A stretch of 64,000 nucleotides of DNA from Gambelia wislizenii (GCA_030847615.1 JAUMIR010000001.1:183105001-183169000), one strand, 5' to 3'; positions 32,491 through 45,175 are shown, counted from the first letter of the stretch. Numbers and translations are program-made. The notes: generated by a model not told the origin, from the letters alone.

Positions 32491-33572
32491 AGACCAACAT
32501 TTTTTTCATAACGTTTTGGGAGTGTTTCCCCACTGTCTAGACCTGCATAGGCCTTCCCCATGCTCCTCTCTCTCCTCAGCCCTGCTAAGTAGCATATTTA
32601 GTTCTCATTGGCCTGTTATTTGGGTAGAGAGAGGCCACCTTACTTTTTATTTAAAACAAATGTGCTTCTGTAAACCACAGTGGGTTGCCTCATGAATCTT
32701 GAAACCTCCCTCTGGTTCATCAGTGGCTTCATTTTGATTTGACACATACCACCTGAAATGGTTATAAGGGGATGTCACTCTGTGTTCTTGTCACTGTGCA
32801 GGATATAGCGATATAGTTAAGCATATTTTGTCTAACTAGGGAGCCGTGTACCCTTCAGAACACATGAAGACCTTGTGGAAATGAGTCCCACGAGCTCCCT
32901 GAGCCCCCATGTTGAGTTAAGTCAGTTTAGCCAACTGGAGAATTGTCAGCACAAACTCCCAATGAATGGGATTGCTGAGCAGAGTTCTTCTGCCTTCATT
33001 TCAACTAGCCCAGAAGAAACTGTTCCTAATGCCCATTAATAGCCTCCAGAATTCTGTCTGAAGTGTTCTGACTCGCTGTTGTATTATTCAAGGGTTACAA
33101 CACGCAGATTGGATGGGAGCCCAGAAAACATAGCACTGGAAAGTTTATTCTTCTGAAAGCACTGAAAAATCAGACCTTTTATAAAGTCTGTTGCAAACGT
33201 GTATCACTGCAGTTAAGATAACCTTATTGTTCTGAAGATGAACAAACAAATGTTAAGTAGGTAATTATTGTGATTTTCCTTATTAAAAATATCCTTTCAG
33301 TAACATAATACTCGAGGGTCAGGAGAATGACAGCAGAAATTGTGCCATTAATAGCCATATATTGCTAATTGTGCAGTTTATTCTTTTGGAGGTACTTTGT
33401 TTCATTTCTGAGAATCAACTTCCTGCACCCAGTTTGTGCCTTTTGTTAATAGAGTGGCCCTTTACATTAGATAAAAAGAAGAATGATATCACATGCAATA
33501 ATTTTAAATGCACCTTCTAGTATGTTTCAAGAAACTGTGTATGCTTTTTAAAAAACAACTACAACAACAAAT
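32491..33572. other. Unassigned, possibly unique DNA
   Basis: No repeat signature was noticed, especially in 33000-33480, which makes this one of the few candidate unique or conserved stretches (see findings). Confidence 0.4.
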
Positions 33573-34018
33573 GAGAAAGTGGAAAAAGACTGGGCACCAT
33601 TAATGAAATACCTCAAAGAGAGACTGATTAAAACGACTTAGATAAAACTAATCTAATCCTACCTAAATAGGGGTACAATTTTAAAAGTAAAATCAGACGC
33701 ACCTACACTTAAACTTACTACACAATGTAATAGTGAAAATACTTTTATTAAAAGAGAGAAGTATTATTAGAAACATAGAATTTACCCCTCCCCCGAGAAG
33801 CTAAAAATCCGGTATTATTCTGACTAGAAGAGTACCTAAGAGAAAGTGTAGGATGTGTTGTATGGGTTAGGTATAGTGTGTGTTCTTGTTTTGTTTATTT
33901 TGTGTTTAGAGGCATATTAGATGTATTAGATTTTAAAAAATCTGTTGTATTTGTTTACTGTGATTTATTGTTTTCTTTTAAAATACAGAATGTATATTTT
34001 GTAAAATAAAGTTAAAAC
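33573..34018 (+). mobile_element. L1 3'-end fragment
   Basis: The start can be read as the last residues of an L1 ORF2 ('EKVEKDWAPLMKYLKERL'). A T-rich 3' UTR follows, then AATAAA (about 34004) and an A-rich end, with (CTA)n following at 34026-34040. No complete reading frame remains. Confidence 0.55.
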
Positions 34019-34040
34019 ACCAACAACTACTACTACTACT

Positions 34041-35163
34041 ACAGTGTAACATTAGAGATATGATCCAGGACAGCATGTGGGTCAGACTGCTTTGCAAATA
34101 GGTTTTCTTCTTTTGTTCCTCCTACCACAACAGCAGCCCATGCACAGTTCTTCAAAGGTGCTTTCAGTAAGGCACGGGGAGATGTGGGGAGCTCTGAAAC
34201 AAAATGGAAAAGCTCTACTGCATAATCCTTTTGTAGCTATGTAAATGGACATGTTGGCTTATGGCCTAATGTGGAACCACATACTATAGCCATGCATGTT
34301 CCCCCTCCCACCTTTCAGTAGAAGCTCCCAGATCCAAAAATGTAAACCTTAAGTATCTCCAAATAAATTACACTCTGGCAAGGTAATTTACTAACCTGGC
34401 TAATTTGCACTGATATTTTGCATTTGTCCTTATTAGTTAGAAGAAAAGGAAAAGAAAAAAGAAAAAACAGAAAAGTGTATGTTTAGCACAAAGGGAAATA
34501 TTATGGCTAGTTGAGTGAGACTTAGATCTAAGGAAACACTTGACAGGGGACTGACCTTATCCAGCTCTGCCCAAACAGAGGCATAGGCTGGCAGGTTAGG
34601 AGGAGGGTGGAGTTGCCATGGCCAGTTAAGATTCTGTCATCCTCACCAGAGAACCTCTCTTCCCAGGGTTATAAAGGCTCCACCTGTTGTGGTACCATAA
34701 AGATAGACTGGGGATGTTATTAGCATACCACCATCTTATTGCATTACAAGCTCCCTTTCAAGTGGGCTGATGCGGATGTGCTGTGAAGCTGGTTGTTGTA
34801 GCCTGGAGAACATCAGCGTTCATGTCAAAGATGCTATTGGACTGACTCAGAATTTCATGGCTTCCAGGACAATCATAGGGATGTCCAAGTTTGCTACACA
34901 GAGCAGGACATACCCTGGCTGGGAGAGGGGTGGTCTCAAGACAGGAGGAGTTCAAGTGACCACGTTATTATGCTCAGATTATTTCCTGGTGAGTTTGGGA
35001 CCTACAACATCCATTTTCCCCTGCAGGAGGGCAAGTATGATTAGGCTCCTTCACCTTAGGAGATATATCAGAACTGCTGAATTCTTCAGTTTTCTGTGGA
35101 ATTTTCCTATGGTTACAGAAAGTGAGCCCCTGGTCTTTTGGAATGGAGAATAAAATAATATAG
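34041..35163. other. Unassigned
   Basis: The 127-codon frame at 34770-35153 (+) has no domain I recognise, and the segment 34740-35150 may be an unidentified old repeat. No exon signals are convincing. Confidence 0.35.
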
Positions 35164-35392
35164 TACTAGCATTTTAGCAATAGCACTTATATTTCTATAC
35201 CACTTATTAGGGCAAAACACTCCCTAAGAGGCTTACAATGTGTTAACTAATTGTCCCCAACAAGCTGGGGTACTCATTTTACCAACCTAAGAAAGTATGG
35301 AATGCTGAGTCAACCTAGAGCCCCGTAGGGTCAAACTTACAACATTGTGGCTGCAGTACCAGCATTTAACCACTGTGCCACCAGGGCTCCTT
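35164..35392 (-). mobile_element. tRNA-derived SINE with L2-like tail
   Basis: Minus-strand head GGAGCCCTGGTGGCACAGTG (from 35392), then 'TTAAATGCTGGTACTGCAG', a central 'AATGAGTACCCCAGCTTGTT' and a tail with 'AAGTGCTATTGCT'. Same family as 42300-42577 and 53997-54280. Confidence 0.8.
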
Positions 35393-35400
35393 TAAGTGAA

Positions 35401-35656
35401 TACGGAGATTTTCACACGCCGAAAATATCGCCGCCAGAAACCGGGACAGAAATATTTCCTCTCTCTTCCGGAATATTTTATTAACGGCAAACTCCCGTTA
35501 GTAAAATATTCCAGAAGAGGGAGGGAAAAACCCAAAGCGAGGACGACGGAACAACGGGAGAGGGAGGTGAGCGTGCGAACCGCGGCGCTGCTTCCGGGAC
35601 AGAAATATTTCTGTCCCGGTTTCTGGCGGCGATATTTTTGGCGTGTGAAAATCTCC
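35401..35656. mobile_element. Foldback MITE with 54-bp arms and 8-bp target duplication
   Basis: TAAGTGAA at 35393-35400 and 35657-35664 is a perfect 8-bp duplication. The arms start GGAGATTTTCACACGCCGAA (35404) and match the inverted right arm over about 54 bp with one mismatch noticed. The centre is a hairpin (about 35470-35512, GGAATATTTTATTAACGG with loop CAAACT). An extra TAC precedes the left arm. It sits directly beside the SINE head. The 8-bp duplication fits hAT. Confidence 0.8.
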
Positions 35657-35744
35657 TAAGTGAAGATTTGCCTCCCTGCCTCCAAATATGTGGGCCTGGC
35701 ATACCTGAGGCAACACTTTCTCCAATACAAAGCTTTTATTCATG

Positions 35745-36079
35745 AAATAAATGTTTCAGAAGTTTTCTTCCCACTGGAGCAAACTTCTTTTACTCTTTGT
35801 ACAAGTTTTAAAATATGGTGGGTTTTGTTTTGTTTTTTCATTGTTTGGGTCTTTTTGTAAAAATCCCACCAATCCTTTGTGTGTAAAATGGGTTTTTGTG
35901 CAAAATACAATATATTGTGCAAAAAAAAATCCTTCTCAAATTTTTTGCAAAGATGTCCTCAAATGCAAACCAACAACAAAACCCTTCTGACAACTTTTTA
36001 AAATTGCTTACCTCGTTGGATCAAGACAGATTTTCTCATTGAGAGCAAGAAAAAAATCCCAATATCCTTTACATTTCTA
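35745..36079 (-). mobile_element. Probable hAT-type fragment, copy F
   Basis: Read from the minus strand it starts TAGAAATGTAAAGGATATTG (36079), similar to the family start, and it contains T-rich 'TTTTGTGCAAAATACAATAT' modules. The other end is not recognisable. Confidence 0.35.
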
Positions 36080-36794
36080 GTTGGAGAGCTTAAGTTAATA
36101 GTAAAACCTTAAACCTGGATCACTTAGCAAGTTATCAACAGCCAGGCAGAGGACATTTTCTAGAACAACATGTGCCAACTCAATTGCAAGTTCAGTGTAT
36201 GTTGAAAACCCTTTTACTGACAGGCATTTACTGACACCAGTCACTTCTGACACCTGTCACTTAGATTTTTTACTGATGGCCATTGATTATTTTGCAAAGC
36301 TATTTTGTTTTGATTTTAATGTATTTTTGTCTTATCATCTTTGTAACATTGTACACTGGACCTCATACTCTGCCTGGATATATTGTATATGACAGGTTAT
36401 ATATATATATATATATATATAGTCTGTATTTATTTAAGTATGAATGCACGATTGAATGAATGAATATGGCCTGTGCTTTCCTACTTCTCCCTTTGGTCAA
36501 TTTCTTACACATCATTCAGAAGGGGACAATTGAGAAAACCAATGTGTGAATAACAAACCACATTTTTTTAGCAAAAGCAGCATGGAATCTGTTGCTCGTG
36601 GAGTGAACAGATCAGCACAATAGTTTTCTTGCAAACATTTAACTATAAATAGACTTGCCAGCACAAAACTCCATGTGGATTAAACAGCAGAGGGGAAAAT
36701 TGCTCTCTGAACTTGTGCTGTACAAACTCATATAGTTCAGATGACTCACTCACTCCTCATGCATAGTGGAATTAGAGTTAGTAACCAATGGCCC
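36080..36794. other. Unassigned, with (AT)n at 36399-36421
   Basis: A run of about eleven AT dinucleotides. No other supported feature. Confidence 0.5.
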
Positions 36795-36905
36795 AGATCC
36801 TATTCTTAATAATAACTAGAGTAGACCTATGTGCTTCCTCACTGTTCAATGGTTGATTGAATGGGTTGACTCTAGTTGGGACAAACCAATAGGGTTCGAG
36901 CCAGT
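36795..36905. mobile_element. Palindromic repeat, decayed MITE
   Basis: The left arm CCCAGATCCTATTCTTAATA with 'ACTAGAGTAGACC' pairs imperfectly with the right arm 'TTGACTCTAGTTGGGACAAAC' and 'AATAGGGTTCG'. Related fragments may lie at 22075-22150 and 46915-46965. Confidence 0.45.
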
Positions 36906-37346
36906 GTGGCTAGCCATGGCATGTGGATCAGCTTTATTTGTAAATATTAACATTATTTTAGCAGTCTATAAACACATTAACAGGCCTTAGGGAACCATAA
37001 TTAAGCCTTATTATTTTCTTTCTGTCCTCAGTCACAAACTCTTTCATCCAGAGCTTGGAAATAATGCATTAGAGAAGATAATTATCCCCATTATCTTGGA
37101 AATAATGAGAGCACAACCAAAGCGCTCTCTCTCTCTCTCTTTGTATGTAGTAGTAGTAGTAGTGTGACAACCACTAATATCATTACAATGTCTATGTGTA
37201 ACAAGTAACATTTATTCATTACTTCTAAAATGTTAAAGGTTAGGGTCATTTAGGGGAAGTCTTGCTCATTCTTTTTTTTTGTTGTTGTTCTTTAAAAATA
37301 CTTTTTAATAACTCCACATTGCCAGTACAGTAACAAGCAATGCATT
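36906..37346. other. Unassigned, microsatellites
   Basis: (CT)n at 37127-37140 and (TAG)n at 37146-37162. Nothing else is supported. Confidence 0.45.
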
Positions 37347-37578
37347 TTGTTGTTGTGTGTCTTCAAGTCATTTCCAACTTATGGCGACCCTATGGTAAAC
37401 CTATCATGGGGTTTTCTTGGCAAGATTTGTTCAGAGGGGTTTGCCTTTGCCTTCCTCCAAGACCAAGGCAATATGATTTGCCGAAGGCAACTCAGTGGGT
37501 TTCCATGGCTGAGTGGGGACCTGAATTCTGGTCTCTCACAGTCCTAGTCCAACTCTCAAACCACTACACCATGCTGGC
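37347..37578 (-). mobile_element. Sauria-type SINE
   Basis: Minus strand. The head near 37578 reads AAGAGCCAGCATGGTGTAGT; the Bov-B-like end at 37347 reads, on the plus strand, TTGTTGTTGTGTGTCTTCAA with 'GGCGACCCTATGG'. Flanks share AATGCATT, likely the target duplication. It is well preserved. Confidence 0.88.
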
Positions 37579-37646
37579 TCTTCAAAGAATGCATTCAAAG
37601 AATGCATAAATTTTTCAGAAATTACAACATGAACACACCACTTTTA

Positions 37647-40519
37647 TTTTTTATTATTATTATATTTTAAACGTGTTTCAGAATAATAAAATTCCATGTA
37701 CTTCCTTTACACTGTTGTCTGAATTTTTAATTTACTTCTAACATTGGCTTTCTATCTCTATTACATTTAACTGTGTTATACCATTAATTCATAAATACAG
37801 GATTTCCTTAATACATTACTATACCTATCTTTTCCCCTGTATTCCCCCGACAGAGAGATAACATATTTAAACCAGTGATCACATGTCTAATAAATTTCAT
37901 TAATCTGTAAACCAAGTTGCTCTTATACTATCTCCTTCGGCTATCCAAAATTCAATTAAGGTACTCCATTCTTTTCTAAATTCGTTTTTAGACTGGTGTT
38001 TTATCCAGCAAGTGAGCTGTTCCATTCGGGCTACTTCCGATAATTTCCCCATCCATTCCTCACAGTTCGGAATTGCTTTTGATTTCCAATTTCTCGCAAG
38101 GACAATACGCACTGTGGTGGTCATGCAAAGCATCATACTTTTATATTCCTTCGGAAAATCCCTATCAAACATATTTAAAAGATATAATTCTGGTTTTAAT
38201 CTGAAGTCCCTTTTAATTATCCTTCTTATCAAATTGTGAATATTTGTCCAGAATTTTTTCACGGCTTTGCATGACCACCACATATGAAAGAAGATGCCTT
38301 CTGCAGCTTCACATTTCCAACATTTACTTAATCTCGCCTTATACATTTTTGCTAACCTTGAGGGGGTCATATACCAAGGATATTGCATTTTATAGCAGTT
38401 CTCCTTCAATTCGCTGTTTATCAACAATTTCATATTTTTCCTCCATAAAACTTCCCAGCTCTCTGTTGGAATATTATCTCTTAACATCCTGTGACCATCT
38501 GATCATAAATTCTTTCACCGTTTCAGACTCTAGATCTAGTTTTAACAACAATTTGTATACCCTTGATACCTTGAAGGCTTTCTCATCTGTGATGAACTCA
38601 TCAAATTCCGTTTTTAACTCTTCAATTCCTATCAGCTTTTTGTCCATAGTATATCTCTCCATGATTTGCCTGTATTGAAACCAATTTGCACCTTATCTGT
38701 TCCTGTTCTAGTTCCTCTCTCGTTTTCAGTCTAATACTTCCTTTCTGAACATGTATTAAATCTCCGTAGGTCCACCCTGTTTCTAAGTGTGGCATCTTGG
38801 TTCTTCTAAATGCTTCTTGAGGGGAAACCCATAAAGGTATCTTCGTGTACATCTTATTCTTCATTTCCTTCCATGCTTTCAACAAAGATTTTCTAACAAA
38901 ATGGTTATTAATTTTTTTAATCTATAACCTCTTTTTGATACCATAAATAAGCATGAAGCCCATATCTTAGGTCATTTCCTTCCAAGGTTATTATCTTGTC
39001 GTCTTTTAGTAAGAACCATTCATTCAACCATACCAATGCACAAGGTTGATGATATAATTTTAAATTTGGAAGGTTTAGACCACCTTTAACCTTTTCCTCT
39101 TGCAACAATTTCCATTTTATTCTTGGTTTCCTATTATTCCATATGAACCTAGACAAGTCTTTGTCCCATTCTTTAAACAACTTATCATTATTTAATATTG
39201 GTAAGTTTTGGGAGATGTACAACATTTTCGGAAGTATCATCATCTTAACTGCTGCCACTCTGCCCATTAATGATAAATTCAACTGTTTGCAATTTTCTAA
39301 ATCTTTTCTAATATCCCTACATTTTGTCTTATAATTATTTTCAGCCAGGTCCATGTTATTTTTTTGTAATTACTATACCCAGGTATTTGATTTTCCTTTC
39401 TATTCAGAAGCCTGGTATTTCTTTTAATTTTTCTTCCTCTTTTTTCTCTATATTTTTGGTCAACATTACAGTCTTTTCTCTATTTATCCTTATACCTGAG
39501 ATCTCCCCAAAGCCTTCTAATAGTTTCTGTAAATTTTGTATAGATTGTAGTGGGTCTTCTAATGTTATTGCCAAATCGTCTGCAAAGACTGACATTTTGT
39601 AAGTATGTTTCTTTATTCTGACTCCCTGTATATCATCATTTTGTCTTATTTCCCTGCACAGTACTTCCAGAACTGTAATAAATAATAACAGGGAGAGGGG
39701 GCATCCTTGACGAACCCCTTTCTCCATCCTTATTTTATCTGTACGTTGACCATTTATTATAATTTGAGCAGTCTGTTTATTATATATTGCTTTAATTCCA
39801 TTCAAAAATTTTTGTCCTATGCCCAGTTCGCGCAAAATTTCTATCATACAGACCCAATTTACGCTGTCGAAGGCTTTCTCCGCATCTAGACATATTAATG
39901 TGAATTTCTTTCCCGGATGTTTATTGAAATATTCTATCAAGTTTACTATCTTTCTTATGTTATATCTCATATGTCTATTTGGAAGAAAGCCAGTTTGATC
40001 TTTTCCAATCCATTCATTTAATACTTTCTTCAAACGTTCTGCCATAATTATCGTAAAGATTTTATATCTGTATTTAATAGCGCAATGGGTCTGTAGTTGC
40101 TTAGTTCTTCTGGTTTTTTTTTTTTGGTATTAATGAAATATTTGAGTTTTCCTAGGAGGTTGGCATTTTCCCTTCCCTTATTATTATGTTAAATGTCCTT
40201 AATAGGGGTTTCTTCAATTCTCCTTCAAATATCTTGTAATATATTGCCAGGAATCCATCAGGGCCTGGAGTTTTCCCATTTTTTAGTTTTTTTCAATGCT
40301 TGCTCAATTTCTCCTATCATTATTTGTTTGTCTAATTCTTCTCTATCCGTGTCACTTATTTTCTGTAGTTTTTGTGATATTAAATATTCTTTAATTTTGG
40401 CTTCCTTTTCTTCCTTCATTTTACGCTCCTTAAACAGATTTGTATAATATCTCTGAAAACAGTTTCTAATTTTATCGGGATTTGTTATTATATTTCCATT
40501 TTTCTTAATTCTCAGAATC
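37647..40519 (-). mobile_element. L1-clade LINE, 5'-truncated, perfect 16-bp TSD
   Basis: GAACACACCACTTTTA is duplicated exactly at 37631-37646 and 40520-40535. The 3' tail (37647-37672, A/T-rich) and 3' UTR (to about 37900) are at the left. ORF2 from the region before the RT to the C-terminus fills 37900-40519. The 5' truncation with a flanking duplication is the usual product of target-primed reverse transcription, and the perfect duplication suggests a comparatively recent insertion. Confidence 0.95.
37900..40519 (-). pseudogene. L1 ORF2 reverse transcriptase and C-terminal region
   Basis: Segments run from right to left. Frame 40530-40258 ('NIITNPDKIRNCFQRYYTNL') leads to the PGPDG box near 40255. 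Frame 40045-39404 is the RT core: 'KDQTGFLPNRHMRYNI', 'CLDAEKAFDSVNW' (first catalytic Asp), 'GVRQGCPLS', and FADD (about 39578-39589) with both aspartates intact. Frames 39354-38917, 38885-38622 and 38662-38474 follow as the connection region. Frame 38487-37900 is the C-terminal domain with a CX2CX8HX4C knuckle (CWKC..HMWWSC). About five frameshifts or stops separate the pieces. The N-terminal endonuclease is lost by truncation. Confidence 0.92.
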
Positions 40520-40535
40520 GAACACACCACTTTTA

Positions 40536-42299
40536 CAAATTACATTTCAAGCTATTTCAGTTCTTCATTTAGTAATGCTAAAATTTAATGTTAAACTGGG
40601 GACAAATGACAGACCTACTTACAAAAAGATTCATTTAAAAATAAACAGACACATTCACTAAATTTTTACAAGTCGTAGAGTTTTTAGCCTTGAATCCAGG
40701 CCTCTAATTAACAGGCCTCTGTTTCAGAAGAAAATATATCATCCAAAGATAGCAGCTGGCAAAATCTATAAAGGTTTTAGAGCAAAGCATGTAAAATTTG
40801 GCTTAGGCATGCTAAATAGATACCCAGTGTATTGTCTGTCCAGATGAACAATTATTGTTTGTTCTGAGGAAGCAGCACTTCATAGATTTTCCATATATCT
40901 TTTTAAATAAATTCCCTGCATGGCTGCACCTTCCTGGACTATGTAGCTTTAGACTCACTGTGTGTTTAGACAAAATAAAGAGGCAGCAAGTCCAACTACG
41001 TTCACACACACCTTCTGACATGTCATGTATCTCTACCAGGGATGTATTTACTTAAATCAATTGTTCCGAGGGGGAGAACAAAAAGATTATCTGGTTTCTC
41101 CCTGCTGGGGGAACATCTTTGAAATCTGGGCAGTTTTTGATTATGTTCTTGCAAGGTAGGAGTCTCCCCTCAAATTCACCTTTTTCCTTTCCCCCAACAT
41201 GGCCATATAGTGGGTGGGAGGAAGGGGGGCAAATGAGGATCACCACTGGCTACATTCTGATAATTGAGGAATGATGATGCAGGCATCATCTGGGAGCTGG
41301 AACGGTCACAAAAAACCTAGGGGGAGGATGTCATCATTGTGTGCTGGACACAGCTTGTGGTGATCCTTGGTTGCCTCCTGCCCTCGTCCCAGCCACTAAA
41401 TAGTCAAGCTGGGGGCCGGTGGAGGAAAAATGTGAGTTGGGACTGTGGAAGCAGGCCTCATTCAAAGATGTGGGGGAGAAAATGGGCTTCAGGGGGATTC
41501 TACTCATCAGGATTTCCCAATAGTGTGGTGTGAACCCCGAAGGCAACCTCAGACATGGCAGGCGACTTTATACTTAAATGTTCAGCCTGGCTGCTTCCAC
41601 TCTCTGTTCCTGCCACTTCACCCTCTGATTCACCCTAGTCCCTTTTATCTGAACAAAGATTGAACCTTTATAACCAATTAGGTGTGGATGTGTAGTGTTT
41701 CTCTGGTAAGCGTGCCATCAACTGTCTATATGTTGAATGAATCACAAGGAGTCTGGATTTGAACACCAACAAAGGATTAATTTATTAAAGGATAAAGATG
41801 CAGCATTAATTAGGCAATTCTGTGCTTGTATTATCTAGACAGACTGTCACTATGCAGTAACCAATCATAAATATCCTAGCACACAGATTAACCCTTGGCT
41901 ATTTTAATGCCTTCCCTTATAACCCAGACTCTTTCGCTCTTTGTTCATTCAACTTCCACATTCAGACTTCCAACCACTGCACACAATCTTCTGGATTCAT
42001 AAAGCATACAAGCCTCCACTCAGACTTTAACTGTACACACCCAGCATTCAGCCCCAACTCATTCACTAACTGCCACTCCTAACTGACATGCATCTCTTCA
42101 AACACACAGAAACCTCTCCCATTATAGCCTCCTGTTCTGGGATTGGTTCCTTTCAGGCTCTCATCTCATTCACTCATCTTCATGCTCATCACAACAAGAA
42201 GCCTCATTTTCATTTTCACCCTGGAGTCTTTGCAGTCCTAATCTTGACACTATTAAATTCAGACACTGGACTCTTGGCATATTTGCTCCCCAATAGTAG
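40536..42299. other. No recognised feature
   Basis: No supported gene. Short open frames only. Confidence 0.4.
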
Positions 42300-42577
42300 A
42301 CTAGGAGCCCTGGTGGCGCAGTGGTTAAATGCCAGTACTGCAAGCCACCACGTCGCAAGTTCGATTCCAGCTGGCTCCAAGGTTCACTCAGCCTTCCATC
42401 CTTTCATAGGTCGGTAAATTGAGTACCCAGCTTGTGGGGGGCAATTAGCTAACACACATTGGAAACTGTTTAATGCAGTTAGATGTGTAAATAGCTATTG
42501 CTTAAAACAATTTGTAAGCTGCTCTGATAGCTTTGTGGCTGAAGAGCGGGGTATAAATAAATAAATAAATAAATACA
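42300..42577 (+). mobile_element. tRNA-derived SINE with L2-like tail
   Basis: The head AGGAGCCCTGGTGGCGCAGTG holds the A-box-like region; the B-box-like GTTCGATTCC lies at 42360-42369. Middle: 'GAGTACCCAGCTTGTGGGGG'. Tail: 'GAGCGGGGTATAAATAAATA'. Nearly complete; pol III transcribed and presumably mobilised by an L2-type LINE. Confidence 0.88.
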
Positions 42578-43825
42578 CATCTATCTACATTAAGGAATAT
42601 GGAGATCATACCCTTCTGAAAGGCTCCCCAATGGTAATATTAATCAGCCATTGCGAGGAAATGGAATATTGCAGAGGTGGTGTTGGGAAAGGACACAAAG
42701 ACATTTTGTCCTAAAAACCAGCTTGGGGCATGCCCAGGAATGTAAAACTTCACTTATTTTGTTCTTCCATGCAAGAATAAAATAGATTATGTTTAATAAA
42801 ACAGATTATGGGCAAGATTATGGAATTTTTTCAATGTTTTTTCAGATGTTGATACTTTTTTGTGAAAAATCTGTCCAAAAATCTTAAATTTGTGCAAAGC
42901 AACCTGTTTAAAAAACAAAAACAAAAACTAAAAGAGTTTTGTTCAGAAAACAGTATATTTAGTGGAAGATACATTTTTTTTGTGGAAAACCCTAGGTTTT
43001 GAACAACGTATTTTTGCACAGCTTACTGTTTGCAAAGATGTCCCCAAATGCAATGAACAAAACAAAAATAACAACAAACCCCAAGCAAGCAAACAAACAA
43101 AAATCGCGACAGTAGACAATTTTCCTCATAGGATACAGTGATGTGCCACACTTTTTCTTTTCTTCTTCTCTCTCTCTCTTTCTTTCTTTCCACAGGAAAT
43201 AACTTTCTGGCAGAAAGTCACTGTTTGCCATTTGTCATTCATTTGTGCTCTTATTCTTCAGTATACCAGCCTTTAAAACATTTCTTTAGAAAAGGCACAG
43301 CTATGGTGATCAACAAGTAGGACTCCAATATAGAGGAGAGGAATACGTTTTTCAGAAACACCAGTGGTGTTAACACAGATTCAGAATCCAATCCCAGAGT
43401 GAAACCAGACAGCCAGGAGATGCTTGAGCCAGAGATTCCCAAAATAATGTCCCCGAAATAGCACCCTCTGAGCTCGATTCACTTGAAGAACAATATTCCT
43501 TTTCAATGCTTCCTAATGAAAGCTTCACCAGTGCAAACAATGCACAAGATTGGAGTTGTCTAAGAGATGCTAACTTCAAGGCCAGGGGACTACCCTTTCA
43601 AGACTTTCTGTTCTTTGGGAATGGGGTGAAGTCTGGGAGAGAGAGTCTAGCCCAGGGAAGACACCGTGGTTCATAGGCCTGCAGATATTCAAAGTTCGCA
43701 TAACTCTAGCCTGACTGTCCGCCCGGCAGACTGAGAAGTCTTTCATGTCCTGTGGACTCCTCTTCTGTGTCAGTACAGAAAAAGGACTTCTGCAATAATA
43801 CAAAATTTAACCTATCCTCATAAGT
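42578..43825. other. Unassigned, with a T-rich hAT-like stretch
   Basis: 42800-43135 has repeated 'TTTGTGCAAAG' and 'GTTTGCAAAGATGTCCCCAAATGC' similar to 35940-35965 ('TTTGCAAAGATGTCCTCAAATGC'), so the two stretches share a repeat. (TC)n lies at 43168-43185. The remainder is unassigned. Confidence 0.4.
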
Positions 43826-44345
43826 TATCACCTTTAAAGCCCTAAATGGCTTGGGTCCAAGCTATCTCAGGGACCGCCTTCTCCCTTATAATCCTCCCCG
43901 CGCTCTCCGGTCCTCTGGGAGGAATTTGTTGCAGCCACAAAGATCTAGGCTTGTGACCACCTCCCAGAGGGCTTTCTCGGCTGTCGCCCCCAAATTGTGG
44001 AACGGCCTGCTGGATGAGATCCGCCTATTGACATCGTTAGACAGCTTTAAAAAGGCTGTCAAGACGGATCTCTTCAGGCAGGCTTTTCCAGAATAGCTAA
44101 TCCCAGCCTCAGGAACCCCCTTTGGAAGTTGATTCTGGAGCTCCTAACTGTTGCTGCTCGCTAGGAAGGGTTTTTAATAACAATTGTATTATATGTTGAT
44201 TTTAATCTGTATTGATTTAATAATGTTTTAAGGGGGGAAGGGATTTTGAGTTGTTTTATATTATGTATTATTTTACTGTTGTAAGCCACCCCGATTGTTC
44301 ACAGAGGGGCGGGATATAAATAAATTTTATTATTTATTATTAACT
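43826..44345 (+). mobile_element. L2 LINE 3' end
   Basis: Frame 43851-44096 encodes the C-terminus of an L2 reverse transcriptase ('MGPSYLRDRLLPYNPPRAL', 'RAFSAVAPKLWNGL', ending 'KTDLFRQAFPE'). The 3' UTR ends GGGCGGGATATAAATAAA followed by TTATTATTA. It is 5'-truncated. It matches the minus-strand copy at 14642-15936 closely. Confidence 0.88.
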
Positions 44346-45038
44346 AGTTCAACTGTAATTTAAAGACAGCAGAACTAATTTAGAGCCTGAAGTTCTCTGA
44401 AAAACACATGGGGTTATCCAATTGTTCAGGTGTGCAGTGGGAAAGTTACTCCCAGAACTGCTGGGGCTATCTACAGTTTGACTCTGGTTTTCTATATTTT
44501 TTACACCAATTAAAATGAATCAAGAGATTTTTTGTATCTGCTTACTTTCCCCTTTAACTTTAGCTCTCCTACTGACCTATGCTTCCAGAATTTAATTTGT
44601 ACTTTGCTTTGTAAATATATACAACACAGAAAACCATCCCCTAAGTGAAAGAAACAACAGCAACAACAAAGACATAATATGACTATGTGTTAATTATGTG
44701 GCACATCTCAGTGTACAAAACTGCAAATTGGGTACCTTTGCCAGAATTAAAAGGACTAAACCCAATGCAATATTGCTTGCAATTTGCATTGTAAACTGCC
44801 TTTGGGTAAATATTTGTGAAGCATGGTATTTATGGATGCCACAAATAAATAAATATGTCATACGGCTTAGTAGAAGTGAAGTATAGAATGATATGTATGA
44901 ACATTTGTTAACACTGCTCATTAGAACAGGAGAAATTAGTGTTAATGATTGAAATAATTTACTTTGATAAACTATATTAATTAATTGCTTAAACCATTCA
45001 TTTTCAAAACAAAACCATAGGATGTTAACCCCTTGGGC
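44346..45038. other. No recognised feature
   Basis: AT-rich; no supported gene or repeat. Confidence 0.4.
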
Positions 45039-45039
45039 A

Positions 45040-45175
45040 GTGGTTCCTAAATTGTGGTCCTCCAGGTGTTTTTGATTTCAACTCCCAGAAACCCTAGCCA
45101 GTATGTCCAACAGTCAGGAATTCCAGGAAGTCCAAAACATCTGGAGGACCAATGTTTGGGAACCACTACCCCAGG
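45040..45175. mobile_element. Palindromic MITE
   Basis: The left arm CAGTGGTTCCTAAATTGTGG and 'GTCCTCCAGGTGTTT' pair with the right arm 'AACATCTGGAGGACC' and CAATGTTTGGGAACCACTA. About 136 bp; a related copy lies at 47735-47870. Non-coding. Confidence 0.7.

Noticed and set aside
32240..32695. 151-codon plus-strand open frame
   Set aside because: It runs out of the Harbinger element across its right end and the 5S-SINE head; an accidental frame.
34770..35153. 127-codon plus-strand frame as an exon or retroelement gene
   Set aside because: No motif could be matched; length alone is expected by chance in 64 kb.
42300..42577. tRNA gene
   Set aside because: The tRNA-like head lacks a cloverleaf 3' half and continues into a SINE body and AAATAAA tail.
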